From: Planomonospora sp. ID82291
GTDB lineage: Bacteria > Actinomycetota > Actinomycetes > Streptosporangiales > Streptosporangiaceae
NCBI RefSeq assembly: GCF_015711645.1
Contig: NZ_JABTEX010000001.1
Span: 1,240,001 to 1,304,000 of the forward strand
Length of the DNA: 64,000 bases
Reading direction: 5' to 3'
Both the position numbers and the translations under genes were made by a program. Position 1 is the stretch's first letter. The number at the start of each line of letters is the position of its first letter. The notes below the pieces were generated by a model that made no database searches, was not told the origin of the DNA, and saw nothing but the letters and a program-made list of their open reading frames with translations. Shown in pieces: positions 52,076 through 61,498 of this stretch.

Positions 52076-52729
52076 TCAGGGGGCCAGGCGCTCGACGACC
52101 CAGGAGTCCCCCGCGCGGCGGTAGCGCAGCCGGTCGTGCATGCGGTCGAGCTGGCCCTGCCAGAACTCCGCCTCCGCCGGCACGACCCGGAACCCGCCCC
52201 AGAAGTCCGGCACCGGCGGGTCCTCGGGCCAGCGCTCCGCCAGCCTGGCGTACCGCTCGTCCAGTTCCCGCCGCGAACCCACCACCGCGGACTGCCGCGA
52301 CGCCCAGGCGCCGATCCGCGAGCCGTACGGCCGGGACCGGAAGTAGGCGGCCGACTCCTCCCGCGGCACCCGGACCACCGGGCCCTCCACCCGCACCTGG
52401 CGGCGGATGGCGTGCCAGGGGAACAGCAGGCAGGCCCGGGGGTTCTCGGTCAGGTCCCGGCCCTTGCGCGACTCGTAGTTGGTGTAGAAGACGAACCCGG
52501 TCTCGTCGTAGCCCTTGAGCAGCACGGTCCGCGCCGTCGGCCGCCCGCCCGCCGAGCACGTCGCGACGACCATCGCGTTCGGCTCGGGAAGCCCGGCGTC
52601 CACGGCCTCGCCGAACCAGGCGGCGAACTGGGAGATGGGATCGGGTGCGAGGTCCTCCTCCAGCAGGGGATGACCCTCGTAGGTGCGTCGGAGCCCCGCC
52701 GGCGACGGCGGGCGCGAGGTGGCGTCCAC
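52076..52729 (-). CDS. pdxH: Pyridoxamine 5'-phosphate oxidase
   Basis: About 217-residue FMN enzyme oxidising pyridoxine/pyridoxamine 5'-phosphate to PLP. Motifs: EEDLAPDPISQFAAWF, NAMVVATCSAGGRPTARTVL, LKGYDETGFVFYTNYESRKG, SRPYGSRIGAWASRQS, and the PLP-site RLRYRR...RLAP C-terminus. The start is uncertain: GTG 52729 gives the normal length, GTG 52780 adds 17 residues. It is divergent from the citrate synthase-like gene, an arrangement also known in Streptomyces. Confidence 0.9.
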   Translation of the reverse strand: MDATSRPPSPAGLRRTYEGHPLLEEDLAPDPISQFAAWFGEAVDAGLPEPNAMVVATCSAGGRPTARTVLLKGYDETGFVFYTNYESRKGRDLTENPRACLLFPWHAIRRQVRVEGPVVRVPREESAAYFRSRPYGSRIGAWASRQSAVVGSRRELDERYARLAERWPEDPPVPDFWGGFRVVPAEAEFWQGQLDRMHDRLRYRRAGDSWVVERLAP

Positions 52730-52899
52730 GGGACGGTATTCTCGCGTGCTTGACCGCCGCCCACGCGCACCGCCCCCCACCTGGGGCTATCGCGTTCCGG
52801 CGGGACCGGCGGCAGGTCTACTCCCCGCAGGGGGTTGAATATGACTCGCCGGTATCTCGACATCAAGGCTTTGACTTCAAGAAAGGGAGGCGGCCGAGA

Positions 52900-54006
52900 A
52901 TGTCCGACTTCAAACCCGGGCTCGAAGGCGTCGTAGCTTTCGAGACGGAGATCGCGGAACCGGACAAAGAAGGGGGCGCCCTCCGCTACCGGGGCGTCGA
53001 CATCGAAGAGCTGGTCGGCCGCGTCTCCTTCGGGAACGTCTGGGGCCTGCTCGTCGACAACAAGTTTCAGCCGGGCCTCCCCCCGGCCGAGCCGTACCCC
53101 ATTCCTGTCCATTCCGGTGACATCCGCGTCGACGTGCAGAGTGCGCTGGCCATGCTGGCCCCCGCCTACGGCTTCAAGCCGCTGCTCGACATCGACGAGG
53201 ACGAGGCGCGCGACAACCTCGCGCGCGCCAGCGTGACCGCCCTCAGCTTCGTGGCCCAGTCGGCGCGCGGCCTCGGCCTGCCGATGGTCCCGCAGAAGCG
53301 CGTCGACGAGGCCCAGAGCATCGTCGAGCGGTTCATGGTCCGCTGGCGGGGCGAGCCCGACCCCAAGCACGTCAAGGCCATCGACGCCTACTGGGTGTCC
53401 GCGGCCGAGCACGGCATGAACGCCTCCACCTTCACCGCCCGCGTCATCGCCTCCACCGGCGCCGACGTCTCCGCGGCGCTGAGCGGTGCGGTCGGCGCCA
53501 TGTCGGGTCCGCTGCACGGCGGCGCCCCCGCCCGCGTGCTGCACATGATCGAGGGTGTCGAGCAGGTCGGCGACGCCAAGAAGTACGTCCGGAGCGAGCT
53601 GGACAAGGGGCAGCGGCTCATGGGCTTCGGCCACCGCGTCTACCGCGCCGAGGACCCCCGGGCACGCGTGCTGCGCCGTACCGCCAAGGAGCTCGACGCG
53701 CCCCGCTACGAGGTCGCGGCGGCGCTGGAGAAGGCCGCGCTGGAGGAGCTGCACGCCCGCAAGCCCGACCGGGTGCTCGCCACCAACGTCGAGTACTGGG
53801 CCGCGGTCGTCCTGGACTTCGCCCAGGTCCCCCCGCACATGTTCACCTCGATGTTCACCTGCGCCCGCACCGCGGGCTGGGCCGCGCACATCCTGGAGCA
53901 GAAGCGCACGGGCAGGCTCGTCCGCCCCAGCTCCGACTACGTCGGCCCGGCGCAGCGCTCGGTCAACGACGTCCCCGGCGCCGACGCGGTCGTCGGCAAG
54001 TTCTGA
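52900..54006 (+). CDS. Citrate synthase-like protein (citrate synthase 2)
   Basis: 368-residue protein, ATG with GGGAGG upstream. Citrate synthase motifs: the catalytic His in GPLHGGAP, the His in MGFGHRVYR and the Asp/Glu region NVEYWAAVVLDFAQV. It begins MSDFKPGLEGVVAFETEIAE, which is the actinobacterial citrate synthase 2 type. It condenses oxaloacetate with acetyl-CoA or perhaps propionyl-CoA. The frame is open 85 codons upstream without support. Neighbours pdxH and serC match the known actinobacterial arrangement. Confidence 0.88.
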   Translation: MSDFKPGLEGVVAFETEIAEPDKEGGALRYRGVDIEELVGRVSFGNVWGLLVDNKFQPGLPPAEPYPIPVHSGDIRVDVQSALAMLAPAYGFKPLLDIDEDEARDNLARASVTALSFVAQSARGLGLPMVPQKRVDEAQSIVERFMVRWRGEPDPKHVKAIDAYWVSAAEHGMNASTFTARVIASTGADVSAALSGAVGAMSGPLHGGAPARVLHMIEGVEQVGDAKKYVRSELDKGQRLMGFGHRVYRAEDPRARVLRRTAKELDAPRYEVAAALEKAALEELHARKPDRVLATNVEYWAAVVLDFAQVPPHMFTSMFTCARTAGWAAHILEQKRTGRLVRPSSDYVGPAQRSVNDVPGADAVVGKF

Positions 54007-54021
54007 CGTCCTGAAGCCGGT

Positions 54022-54054
54022 ACGGCCGCCCCGCGGTCTCCACGGGGCGGCCGT
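54022..54054 (+). terminator. Terminator after the citrate synthase-like gene
   Basis: Perfect 12-bp stem ACGGCCGCCCCG / CGGGGCGGCCGT with 9-nt loop, 15 nt after the stop. GGGGCGGCCGTCTCG is then repeated once more at 54062-54076. Confidence 0.75.
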
Positions 54055-54136
54055 CTCGCGTGGGGCGGCCGTCTCGTCCTCCAGTAATCTCCGTCTCGAA
54101 TCCCGGACCCGGGTCAGGGCCGCCGGACGGGCTCAG

Positions 54137-55258
<1,122 letters not shown>

Positions 55259-55284
55259 TCACACCCGGCTCGCACCCGGCGTGA

Positions 55285-55326
55285 ACGCCGCCGGGCGCGC
55301 GGTGTCCGCCGCGCGCCCGGCGGCGT
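55285..55326 (+). terminator. Terminator after serC
   Basis: Perfect 18-bp stem (55285-55302 with 55309-55326), 6-nt loop, 26 nt after the stop. Confidence 0.8.
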
Positions 55327-55471
55327 CGCCTCCGGTGATCCGGTCCGCCTCCGGTGAGCCGGTCGTCCTGCGGGTGCCGCCGCGGGTTCCCCATTCCTGA
55401 CGGGTCCGCGAACGCCGCCGAGCCCCCCGCGGGACCACCCGGTGGATCGTTCCCCTGCGGCGCGCCGTCCG

Positions 55472-56122
55472 TCAGCCGGCCCTGCCGTACGGGGAGACGA
55501 CCTGGCGGCGGCGGACGATCCAGGCGGCCAGGACGCCGCCGACCAGACCGAACAGGTGGCCCTGCCAGGAGACGCCCTCCTGGGTGGGGAGCACGCCCCA
55601 GATGATCGAGTAGTAGGCCGCCGCGACGCCGACGCCGATCACGATGTCGAGCAGGCGGCGGTCGAACAGGCCGCGGGCCACCACCAGGCCGAAGTAGCCG
55701 AAGACCAGGCCGCTCGCGCCGACCGTGACGAACCTCGGGTCCGTGGTGAGCCAGACCCCCAGACCGCTGACCAGGAGGATGATCAGGCTGGCGGCCAGGA
55801 AGCGGCCCAGGCCGCGCAGGGCCGCCAGGAAGCCCAGGACGAGCAGGGGCAGCGAGTTGGCCATCAGGTGGGCGAAGTCGGCGTGCAGGAACGGGGCGAG
55901 GAAGATGCCGGTCAGGCCCTCGACGTCCCAGGCCCGGATGCCGTGGGCGTCGAACTCGCCGGGGAGCACGTAGTCGGCGACCTCGATCGCCCACATGGCG
56001 GCGACCAGGAGGATGACGAGCATGCCGGCCCCGGCCGCGCCCGCGGCCAGGCTGCCCGCGCTGCGCCGGAGCCGCGCGCCGGTGGATCGGGTGGGAGGGG
56101 TCGCCCCCGGGTGGTCGTACAT
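55472..56122 (-). CDS. Rhomboid family intramembrane serine protease
   Basis: 216-residue protein from ATG 56122 (CCAGGAGAG upstream); the open frame continues upstream without support. Six or so hydrophobic segments. The catalytic Ser137 is in VTVGASGLVFGY and His189 is in WQGHLFGLVGG; HADFAHLMANS contains the conserved HxxxN region. It cleaves transmembrane substrates in the membrane plane; the substrate is unknown. Confidence 0.85.
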   Translation of the reverse strand: MYDHPGATPPTRSTGARLRRSAGSLAAGAAGAGMLVILLVAAMWAIEVADYVLPGEFDAHGIRAWDVEGLTGIFLAPFLHADFAHLMANSLPLLVLGFLAALRGLGRFLAASLIILLVSGLGVWLTTDPRFVTVGASGLVFGYFGLVVARGLFDRRLLDIVIGVGVAAAYYSIIWGVLPTQEGVSWQGHLFGLVGGVLAAWIVRRRQVVSPYGRAG

Positions 56123-56217
56123 GCGCTCTCCTGGCCTCATGGAGCCGTCACACCGTGGGCCTGTCCTGCCCACGCCGCACGCGCCCACACCTTCACGGTA
56201 CGCACTCCGGAGGCGTC

Positions 56218-56253
56218 GCACGCGCCCCGGCGCGAACGGGCCGGGGCACGTGC
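56218..56253 (-). terminator. Terminator after the enoyl-CoA hydratase gene
   Basis: 13-bp stem with one mismatch (56218-56230 with 56241-56253), 10-nt loop, 11 nt after the stop at 56265. Confidence 0.6.
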
Positions 56254-56264
56254 GGTCTCAGGGG

Positions 56265-57059
56265 CTACTCGCCCCTCCACTGCGGAGCGCGCTTCTCGGC
56301 GAAGGCCGCCGCGCCCTCCATGGCGTCCTTGGAGCCGAACACCGGGTTGACGATCTCGCCCTGCCTGGCGAACATCTCGTCGAGGCTCCAGTCGGCGGAC
56401 TCGACGATCACGCGCTTGGTCGCGGCCAGCGCCAGAGGGGCGTTCGCCGCGATCCTGCGCGCCAGCTCCAGGGCCGCCTCCAGCGCCCCGCCCGCGGGCG
56501 TGAGGCGGTTGACCAGGCCCACCTCGTACAGCCGGGTGGCCGGGAAGTGGTCGCCGGTCAGCGCGATCTCCATGGCGATGTGGTACGGGATGCGCCGCGG
56601 CAGCCGCATCACGCCGCCCGCCCCGGCGACCAGGCCGCGCTTGGGCTCGGGCAGCCCGAACGTGGCCTCCTCGGAGGCGACGATGATGTCGCAGGCCAGC
56701 GCCAGCTCGCAGCCGCCGGCCAGGGCGTACCCCTCGACCGCCGCGATGAGGGGCTTGCCCGGCGGGGCCTCGGCGAGACCGCCGAACCCCCGGCCCTCGA
56801 CGACCGGGAAGTCCCCGGTCAGGAAGCCCTTGAGGTCCATCCCCGCGCAGAACGTGCCGCCCGCGCCGGTCAGCACGTAGACGGAGACGTCCTTGCGCTC
56901 CTCCAGTTCGTCCAGCGCCGCGGCGATGGCACGGGCCACGACGCCGTTGACGGCGTTCTTGGCCTTGGGGCGGTTGATCGTGATGACGGCGACGCCGCCG
57001 TCGACCTCGACGAGGACGTCGTCGGAGGCCGCCGTGGCGTCGGGAGAGACGTCGGACAC
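56265..57059 (-). CDS. Enoyl-CoA hydratase/isomerase (crotonase family)
   Basis: 264-residue crotonase-fold protein, GTG start with TAGGAG upstream. Motifs: ITINRPKAKNAVNG, GTFCAGMDLKGF (oxyanion hole), VEGYALAGGCELALACD (second oxyanion glycines), and EPKRGLVAGAGG, which replaces the usual catalytic Glu region. Predicted to hydrate 2-enoyl-CoA or act as a related acyl-CoA lyase or isomerase. It lies 8 bp downstream of an SDR gene and probably forms a small beta-oxidation operon with it. Confidence 0.85.
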   Translation of the reverse strand: MSDVSPDATAASDDVLVEVDGGVAVITINRPKAKNAVNGVVARAIAAALDELEERKDVSVYVLTGAGGTFCAGMDLKGFLTGDFPVVEGRGFGGLAEAPPGKPLIAAVEGYALAGGCELALACDIIVASEEATFGLPEPKRGLVAGAGGVMRLPRRIPYHIAMEIALTGDHFPATRLYEVGLVNRLTPAGGALEAALELARRIAANAPLALAATKRVIVESADWSLDEMFARQGEIVNPVFGSKDAMEGAAAFAEKRAPQWRGE

Positions 57060-57067
57060 CGGTACTC

Positions 57068-57841
57068 CTACTTGGGCTGGAAGCGGATGCCGCCGTCGAA
57101 GCGGATGGTCTCGGCGTTCATGTAGTCGTTCTCGATCAGCGAGCGCACCAGGTGGGCGAACTCGGCGGCCTGGCCCATGCGCTTGGGGAAGACCACCGGT
57201 GCGACCAGCTTGGCCTTGAACTCGTCGGCGTTGGGCGAGAAGCCGTAGATCGGGGTGTCGATGATGCCCGGGCAGATCGTGTTGACCCGGATGCCCACGG
57301 CGCCCAGGTCGCGGGCGGCCGGGATCGTCATGCCGACGATGCCGCCCTTGGACGCGGAGTACGCCACCTGGCCGACCTGGCCCTCCAGCGCCGCCACGGA
57401 GGCGGTGTTGATCACCACGCCGCGCTGGCCGTCCGCGTCGACCGGCTCGGTCTTGGCGACGGCCGCGGCGCCGATGCGCATCAGGTTGAAGGTGCCGATC
57501 AGGTTGACCTCGATGACCTTGCGGTAGGAGGCGAGGTCGTGCGGCGAGCCGTCGCGGTTCACCGTGCGGGTGGCCCAGCCGATGCCGGCGCTGTTGACCA
57601 CCACGCGCAGCGGCGTGCCGGTGGCCACCGCGGCGTCCACCGCCGCCTGCACCTGGTCCTCGTCGGACACGTCGGTCTTGACGAACACCCCGCCCAGCTC
57701 GTCGGCGAGGGCCTTGCCGCGCTCCTCGTTCAGGTCGGCGATGACGACGGTCGCACCGTGCGCGGCGAGATCGCGGGCCGTGGCCTCGCCGAGGCCGCTG
57801 GCACCGCCCGAGATGATTGCTGCTGCTCCGTTCAGGTCCAT
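57068..57841 (-). CDS. Short-chain dehydrogenase, 3-hydroxyacyl-CoA dehydrogenase type II-like
   Basis: 257-residue SDR. NAD-binding [11 protein letters not shown] (10-20), NSAGIG, and the catalytic Ser148, Tyr161 and Lys165 (YSASK). The sequence [20 protein letters not shown] and the C-terminal [16 protein letters not shown] match the HSD17B10/FabG-like 3-hydroxyacyl-CoA dehydrogenase group. The ATG lies just 8 bp from the hydratase gene in the same operon. The promoter must lie in 57842-57940; none is clear. Confidence 0.85.
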   Translation of the reverse strand: MDLNGAAAIISGGASGLGEATARDLAAHGATVVIADLNEERGKALADELGGVFVKTDVSDEDQVQAAVDAAVATGTPLRVVVNSAGIGWATRTVNRDGSPHDLASYRKVIEVNLIGTFNLMRIGAAAVAKTEPVDADGQRGVVINTASVAALEGQVGQVAYSASKGGIVGMTIPAARDLGAVGIRVNTICPGIIDTPIYGFSPNADEFKAKLVAPVVFPKRMGQAAEFAHLVRSLIENDYMNAETIRFDGGIRFQPK

Positions 57842-57940
57842 GAGCGGACTTTAACGCGGAGACCGAATGAAGTTCTACTCAGGTCGGGGTAAATCTCGTC
57901 CGGAGAACGCCAGGGGAACGCCGGTTCGGCTCCGATCGGG

Positions 57941-58279
57941 TCAGAGCCCTCCGACGGCGGCGCCGACGTCGGGGAAGACCTTGATCCGGCGGTCGAGCCC
58001 GGTCGTACGGAGGATCCGCGCCACCGGCGCCTGGGGCGCGGCGAGGGCGACGCCTCCGCCCTGGCCCGTCGCCAGCCGCCACGCCTCGATCAGCACCGAC
58101 AGGCCGCTGGAGTCCATGAACGACAGCGCGGTCAGATCGAACACCAGCCGGGAACCGTCGAGCGTGATCGCCTCGCGGACCTCGTCTCGCAGGAACGGCG
58201 CGGTGAACAGGTCGAGCTCTCCCTCGACCGCCACCACCACGGCGTCGCCGACGGCCCGGCGAGCCAGCCGTAGCTTCAT
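57941..58279 (-). CDS. STAS-domain anti-sigma factor antagonist
   Basis: 112-residue protein starting ATG 58279 with GAGGAGG upstream (a TTG one codon earlier is less likely). STAS fold with LVFDLTALSFMDSSGLSVLI; Ser58 is the phosphorylatable residue corresponding to SpoIIAA/RsbV. It binds and inhibits an anti-sigma kinase when dephosphorylated. No anti-sigma gene is adjacent; the PP2C/HATPase protein at 48662 is the only visible candidate partner. Confidence 0.85.
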   Translation of the reverse strand: MKLRLARRAVGDAVVVAVEGELDLFTAPFLRDEVREAITLDGSRLVFDLTALSFMDSSGLSVLIEAWRLATGQGGGVALAAPQAPVARILRTTGLDRRIKVFPDVGAAVGGL

Positions 58280-58617
58280 CAACCCTCCTCGTCGAGCATG
58301 AGAGGCAGACCTACTTTACTTCGACATCGCCGCATGCGTGCTTCCATGATCCGGCGATCACCCCTTCGGGGCGGAGAAGGGACGTTCTGCGCGATGCACC
58401 CGGACACGGGCGGGCGCCCCGGGTCATCGGAGGAATGCTACGCGGTGGCCCTCCGCGCCGCTCCTCCGCCCTCCTTCTCCGCCCGATCGTCGCCGTTCGA
58501 GTGGGAAAGCGCTGTCCATCAACCGCGAGGAAAGTCCATTCGGCAATGATTGTCCGACAATGGCCATTATTGATCGGATGTATGCGGTTCTTATGGTCGA
58601 TGTGTTTATCTAAGGCA
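58280..58617. other. Regulatory spacer, A/T-rich near the unknown gene
   Basis: 338 bp between the divergent STAS gene and the unknown gene. 58540-58617 is clearly A/T-richer (ATTGTCCGACAATGGCCATTATTGATCG, TGTGTTTATCTAAGG). TTGTCCGACAA (58551-58561) is a small perfect palindrome. No gene is recognised. Confidence 0.4.
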
Positions 58618-60084
58618 ATGAGGTTCACCGGAAGCCCCGAACCGGAACGGCTCGACGCGGACGGGTGCGCCCGCCTGCTCGGCGTCCCGCCGGACGGGAC
58701 GCGCCGGGCGGCCGACGAGGGCGCGTTCGCCAGACTCGCGGGGTACGACGCCTGCGGCCGGCCGTACTGGCACGCGGAGGACGTGTACGGGTGGGCGGCG
58801 CGGACGGCGCCGGGACTGTGCGACCGCGTCCCGATCGACCACTGGCCCGCGGCCCGCCGGCCGGCGCGCTACCTCGGCGCGGAGACCGTCGTGGACCGGC
58901 CCGGCCGCTCCGCGACCGCGCTGGGCTGGCAGACCGCGGCCGGACCCGTGTGGGTGGTGTGGGACCACCCCCTCGACGGGGACGAGACGCTGGCCGAGGC
59001 CGTCCGGAGACTGCCGTCCGCCGCCGCGATCACCGCGGTGGGAGGCGACTTCGGCTTCGACGGCCCCGCGCTGCGCGGGATCCTGCCCGCCCTCCCCGAC
59101 CGCGTCTACGAGGCCCCCTGGTCCGCGCTGTCGCGGGTGGTGGGCGCCTCCGTCCCCTTCTGGCCGTTCGAGCTGCGCGTCCCCGAGCTGCTGAAGGCCT
59201 GGCATCCGGGCGCCCCGCCCGTCGCGGCGCCGGCCGTGCCCGTCCAGGACCACCTCCCGGTGCTCCGCCTGGCCTCCGCGGTCGAGCCGGGCAGCCCCGC
59301 CCAGCGGGTGCTGACGAACCTGGCCCGGGTCTGGCGGCAGCGCGCCGCCGAGGCGGCCGCGCGGGACCTGGAGACCCTCGACCGGATCCAGGTCCCCGGG
59401 AGCACCGCGGTGGCCGCCGTCCCGCTCCCCGTCCCCCCGCCGGACGACGTGGACCGCTCCGTCCGGCGCGCCGGATGGCTGGAGATCCTCTCCCGCGACG
59501 ACGCGCTCGCCGCCGCCTGCGTGCGCCAGGCCATGCTGTGGGACGGCGGCGCCGACTTCCCCTTCGGCGCCCCCGAGACCGTGGAGCCCGACAGCGCGCC
59601 GGGCGCCGAGTGGACCCAGCGGCTGGTCCCCGCGCACCGGACCGCCGCCTTCACCCTCCTGGACCCGGACCGGTCGGCCGTCGAGACGCTGCTCGACCCC
59701 GAGACCGACGCCCCCGTCACCCGCACCGGGAACGGGACGCTGCACGTCGCCGTCCCGCAGCGGCTGCCCGCCACCAGCCCCCTGGCCGAGGTGGTGCTGG
59801 ACTCCCCCGTCTGGGTGCGGACCCGCGACGACGTGCTCTACCCCGCGCCCATGGACCGGCGCCGGCGGCTGGGCTGGGGCTACCGCGGATCCGGCGCGTC
59901 GGCCCTGGCCCTGCTGGCCGACCGGCTCCTCGCCGACGTCAACGCCCCGGCCCCGGAGCGCGGGGAGGCGGCGCCCCGGGGCCTGGAGGAGCTCATGGCG
60001 ACGGGGTGGCCCCGCGGCACGGTCCTGACCCGGGGCCTGCTGGAGGCCGCCCGGGACGGCCGGCCGTACACCGGGCCGGCCTGA
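58618..60084 (+). CDS. Unrecognised 488-residue protein with excisionase-like N-terminus
   Basis: ATG at 58618 with TAAGG upstream. Residues about 12-52 (LDADGCARLLGVPPDGTRRA; ACGRPYWHAEDVYGWAAR) have the layout of an excisionase/MerR-like winged helix: LGV, then a basic recognition helix, then a GRPYWHAEDV wing. The remaining 430 residues (VWVVWDHPLDGDETLAEAVR, RVLTNLARVWRQRAAEAAAR, RRRRLGWGYRGSGASALALL) match no family I know. No signal peptide or membrane segment. It has normal high-GC coding, but an A/T-rich promoter. Confidence 0.5.
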   Translation: MRFTGSPEPERLDADGCARLLGVPPDGTRRAADEGAFARLAGYDACGRPYWHAEDVYGWAARTAPGLCDRVPIDHWPAARRPARYLGAETVVDRPGRSATALGWQTAAGPVWVVWDHPLDGDETLAEAVRRLPSAAAITAVGGDFGFDGPALRGILPALPDRVYEAPWSALSRVVGASVPFWPFELRVPELLKAWHPGAPPVAAPAVPVQDHLPVLRLASAVEPGSPAQRVLTNLARVWRQRAAEAAARDLETLDRIQVPGSTAVAAVPLPVPPPDDVDRSVRRAGWLEILSRDDALAAACVRQAMLWDGGADFPFGAPETVEPDSAPGAEWTQRLVPAHRTAAFTLLDPDRSAVETLLDPETDAPVTRTGNGTLHVAVPQRLPATSPLAEVVLDSPVWVRTRDDVLYPAPMDRRRRLGWGYRGSGASALALLADRLLADVNAPAPERGEAAPRGLEELMATGWPRGTVLTRGLLEAARDGRPYTGPA

Positions 60085-60290
60085 GGGCCGGCCTGAGCAC
60101 CGGCCGGGAGCGACCGGTGGAGCCGGAAGGACGTCCCGGACCAGGCCGACCGGGTTCCGGCGCGCCGGCTGGAAGGGCGGCCTTCGCGCGGAGGCTGCGA
60201 AACCCCCGTCGTACCCGAGCGGGAGTCGCTTGCGTTTTGGTGAACAAGGCACTGCTCACCGCCGCCCTCGCCGAGAAGCAAGGCAAGTAC

Positions 60291-60330
60291 CGATATTCAA
60301 ATCGATATGCTGCATGCCCGATATCGATAT
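60291..60330 (+). promoter_or_regulatory. Operator-like A/T-rich repeats upstream of the beta-lactamase
   Basis: CGATATT (60291), ATCGATAT (60301-60308) and the perfect palindrome ATATCGATAT (60321-60330) lie 38-77 bp before the ATG, in an island much richer in A/T than its surroundings. Repeated CGATAT half-sites suggest a regulator binding site. 60085-60290 has no recognisable gene. Confidence 0.4.
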
Positions 60331-60367
60331 TGGACATCCCGAGAAAAATTATGATCTTCTCTTCGAC

Positions 60368-61336
60368 ATGACAAGGCATCTCCGACTATGGCTGGGGCTC
60401 GCGGCCTTGACCGCTTCTGCGCTGATGAGCGGCCCTGTCTACGCCACGGATGCTGTCACCGGCGAGACGAGAACCCGCAGCGCCGTCGCCCGGGCGGAAA
60501 GCAACTCCCCCTCCGGCTTTGACTTGAACCAGGTGCTGAAGGAACTCGAGAGGTCCTTCGACGGGCGTATCGGCGCGGTGGGCATCGACCTGGGGACCGG
60601 CGAAACGGTCGGCTACCGGGCCGATGAGCGTTTCCCGTTCAACTCCATGTTCAAGGTGTTCGCGTGTGCGGCGGTGCTGCACAAAGCGCGCACCAGCGAT
60701 CCCGGGCTGATGGACAAGGTGGTGCGCTGGAAGCCTGCCGAGATGGCCGGGCTGACTGGGAACTCCCCGGAGACCACCGAATACACCGACACCGGTATGA
60801 CACCCGCGCAGCTGTGCCGGGCCGGGATCACCAAATCCGACGGTTTCGCGGGCAACACGCTGCTGAAGCAGATCGGCGGGCCGCACGGGCTGACCAGGTT
60901 CTTCCGCGCCACCGGTGATCGGACGAGCCGGCTGGACCGGCCGGAGCCCACGCTGACCGAGTGGCAGCCCGGCGAAGTGCGCGACACCACCACCCCCGCC
61001 GCGGCCGCGCAGACCTTCACCGACCTCACCACCGGTAAGACCCTCCACACCCGCGACCGAGCGCGGCTGGTCGGCTGGCTGAAGGCCAGCCTCACCGGCG
61101 CCAACCGGATCCGGGCGGGACTTCCCAAGGACTGGATGGTCGGGGACAAGACCGGCACCGGCGGCGCGAGCAACCACGGCACCGCCAATGACGTGGCGAT
61201 CGTCTGGACACCCGGATCGAACTCACCGATGGTCCTGTCGGTGTTCACCAACCGCAACACCGACAACACCCCGCATGATGACAAGGTGATCGCCTCCACC
61301 GCGACCGCGCTGGCCAGAGCCCTCGGCAGACTCTGA
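60368..61336 (+). CDS. bla: Class A beta-lactamase
   Basis: 322-residue enzyme from ATG 60368. Signal peptide MTRHLRLWLGLAALTASALM...VYA (cut near 26). Active-site motifs: Ser93-Met-Phe-Lys96 (Ambler S70xxK73), Ser157-Asp158-Gly159 (S130-D131-G132, usually SDN), Glu193 (E166) with Thr197 at the N170 position, and Lys261-Thr262-Gly263 (KTG). It hydrolyses beta-lactams outside the cell membrane. Gly132 also occurs in mycobacterial BlaC; Thr170 is unusual. The stop codon lies in the left arm of a 22-bp inverted repeat. Codon use looks less extreme in GC than its neighbours. Confidence 0.9.
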   Translation: MTRHLRLWLGLAALTASALMSGPVYATDAVTGETRTRSAVARAESNSPSGFDLNQVLKELERSFDGRIGAVGIDLGTGETVGYRADERFPFNSMFKVFACAAVLHKARTSDPGLMDKVVRWKPAEMAGLTGNSPETTEYTDTGMTPAQLCRAGITKSDGFAGNTLLKQIGGPHGLTRFFRATGDRTSRLDRPEPTLTEWQPGEVRDTTTPAAAAQTFTDLTTGKTLHTRDRARLVGWLKASLTGANRIRAGLPKDWMVGDKTGTGGASNHGTANDVAIVWTPGSNSPMVLSVFTNRNTDNTPHDDKVIASTATALARALGRL

Positions 61337-61498
61337 GCTCGTTGTTCGACCTCCGAGATCGCCTTGCGCATCCAGCACCTGGGTCCAGCAGGTCCGCCCC
61401 GTCTCCAGCGCGGCGATCACCGAGTACGGCCGGCCCGGGATCATCAGATGCTGGTCCCTGCTGCCGCCGAAGGCATGGAGGTCGAACAACGAGCTCAG
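61333..61498. mobile_element. 166-bp element with perfect 22-bp inverted ends and transposase-like remnant
   Basis: Arms CTGAGCTCGTTGTTCGACC.. at 61333-61354 and its exact reverse complement at 61477-61498. The interior, on the minus strand, encodes SSLFDLHAFGGS, LMIPGRPYSVIAALETGRTC and WTQVLDA, which resembles the N-terminal part of actinobacterial DDE transposases, without a start or the rest of the gene. The arms overlap the stop codons of both convergent flanking genes (beta-lactamase TGA 61334-61336; cbiO TGA 61497-61495). No target-site duplication was seen. Confidence 0.6.

Noticed and set aside
52645-52899. Upstream extension of the citrate synthase-like protein
   Set aside because: The extra residues are antisense to pdxH and have no RBS; the ATG at 52900 gives the conserved N-terminus.
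58283-58617. Riboswitch or small RNA in the STAS spacer
   Set aside because: No conserved riboswitch core or terminator-like stem could be recognised.
61333-61498. Complete insertion sequence with target duplication
   Set aside because: Only 122 bp lie between the arms, no full transposase frame exists, and flanking bases do not repeat.
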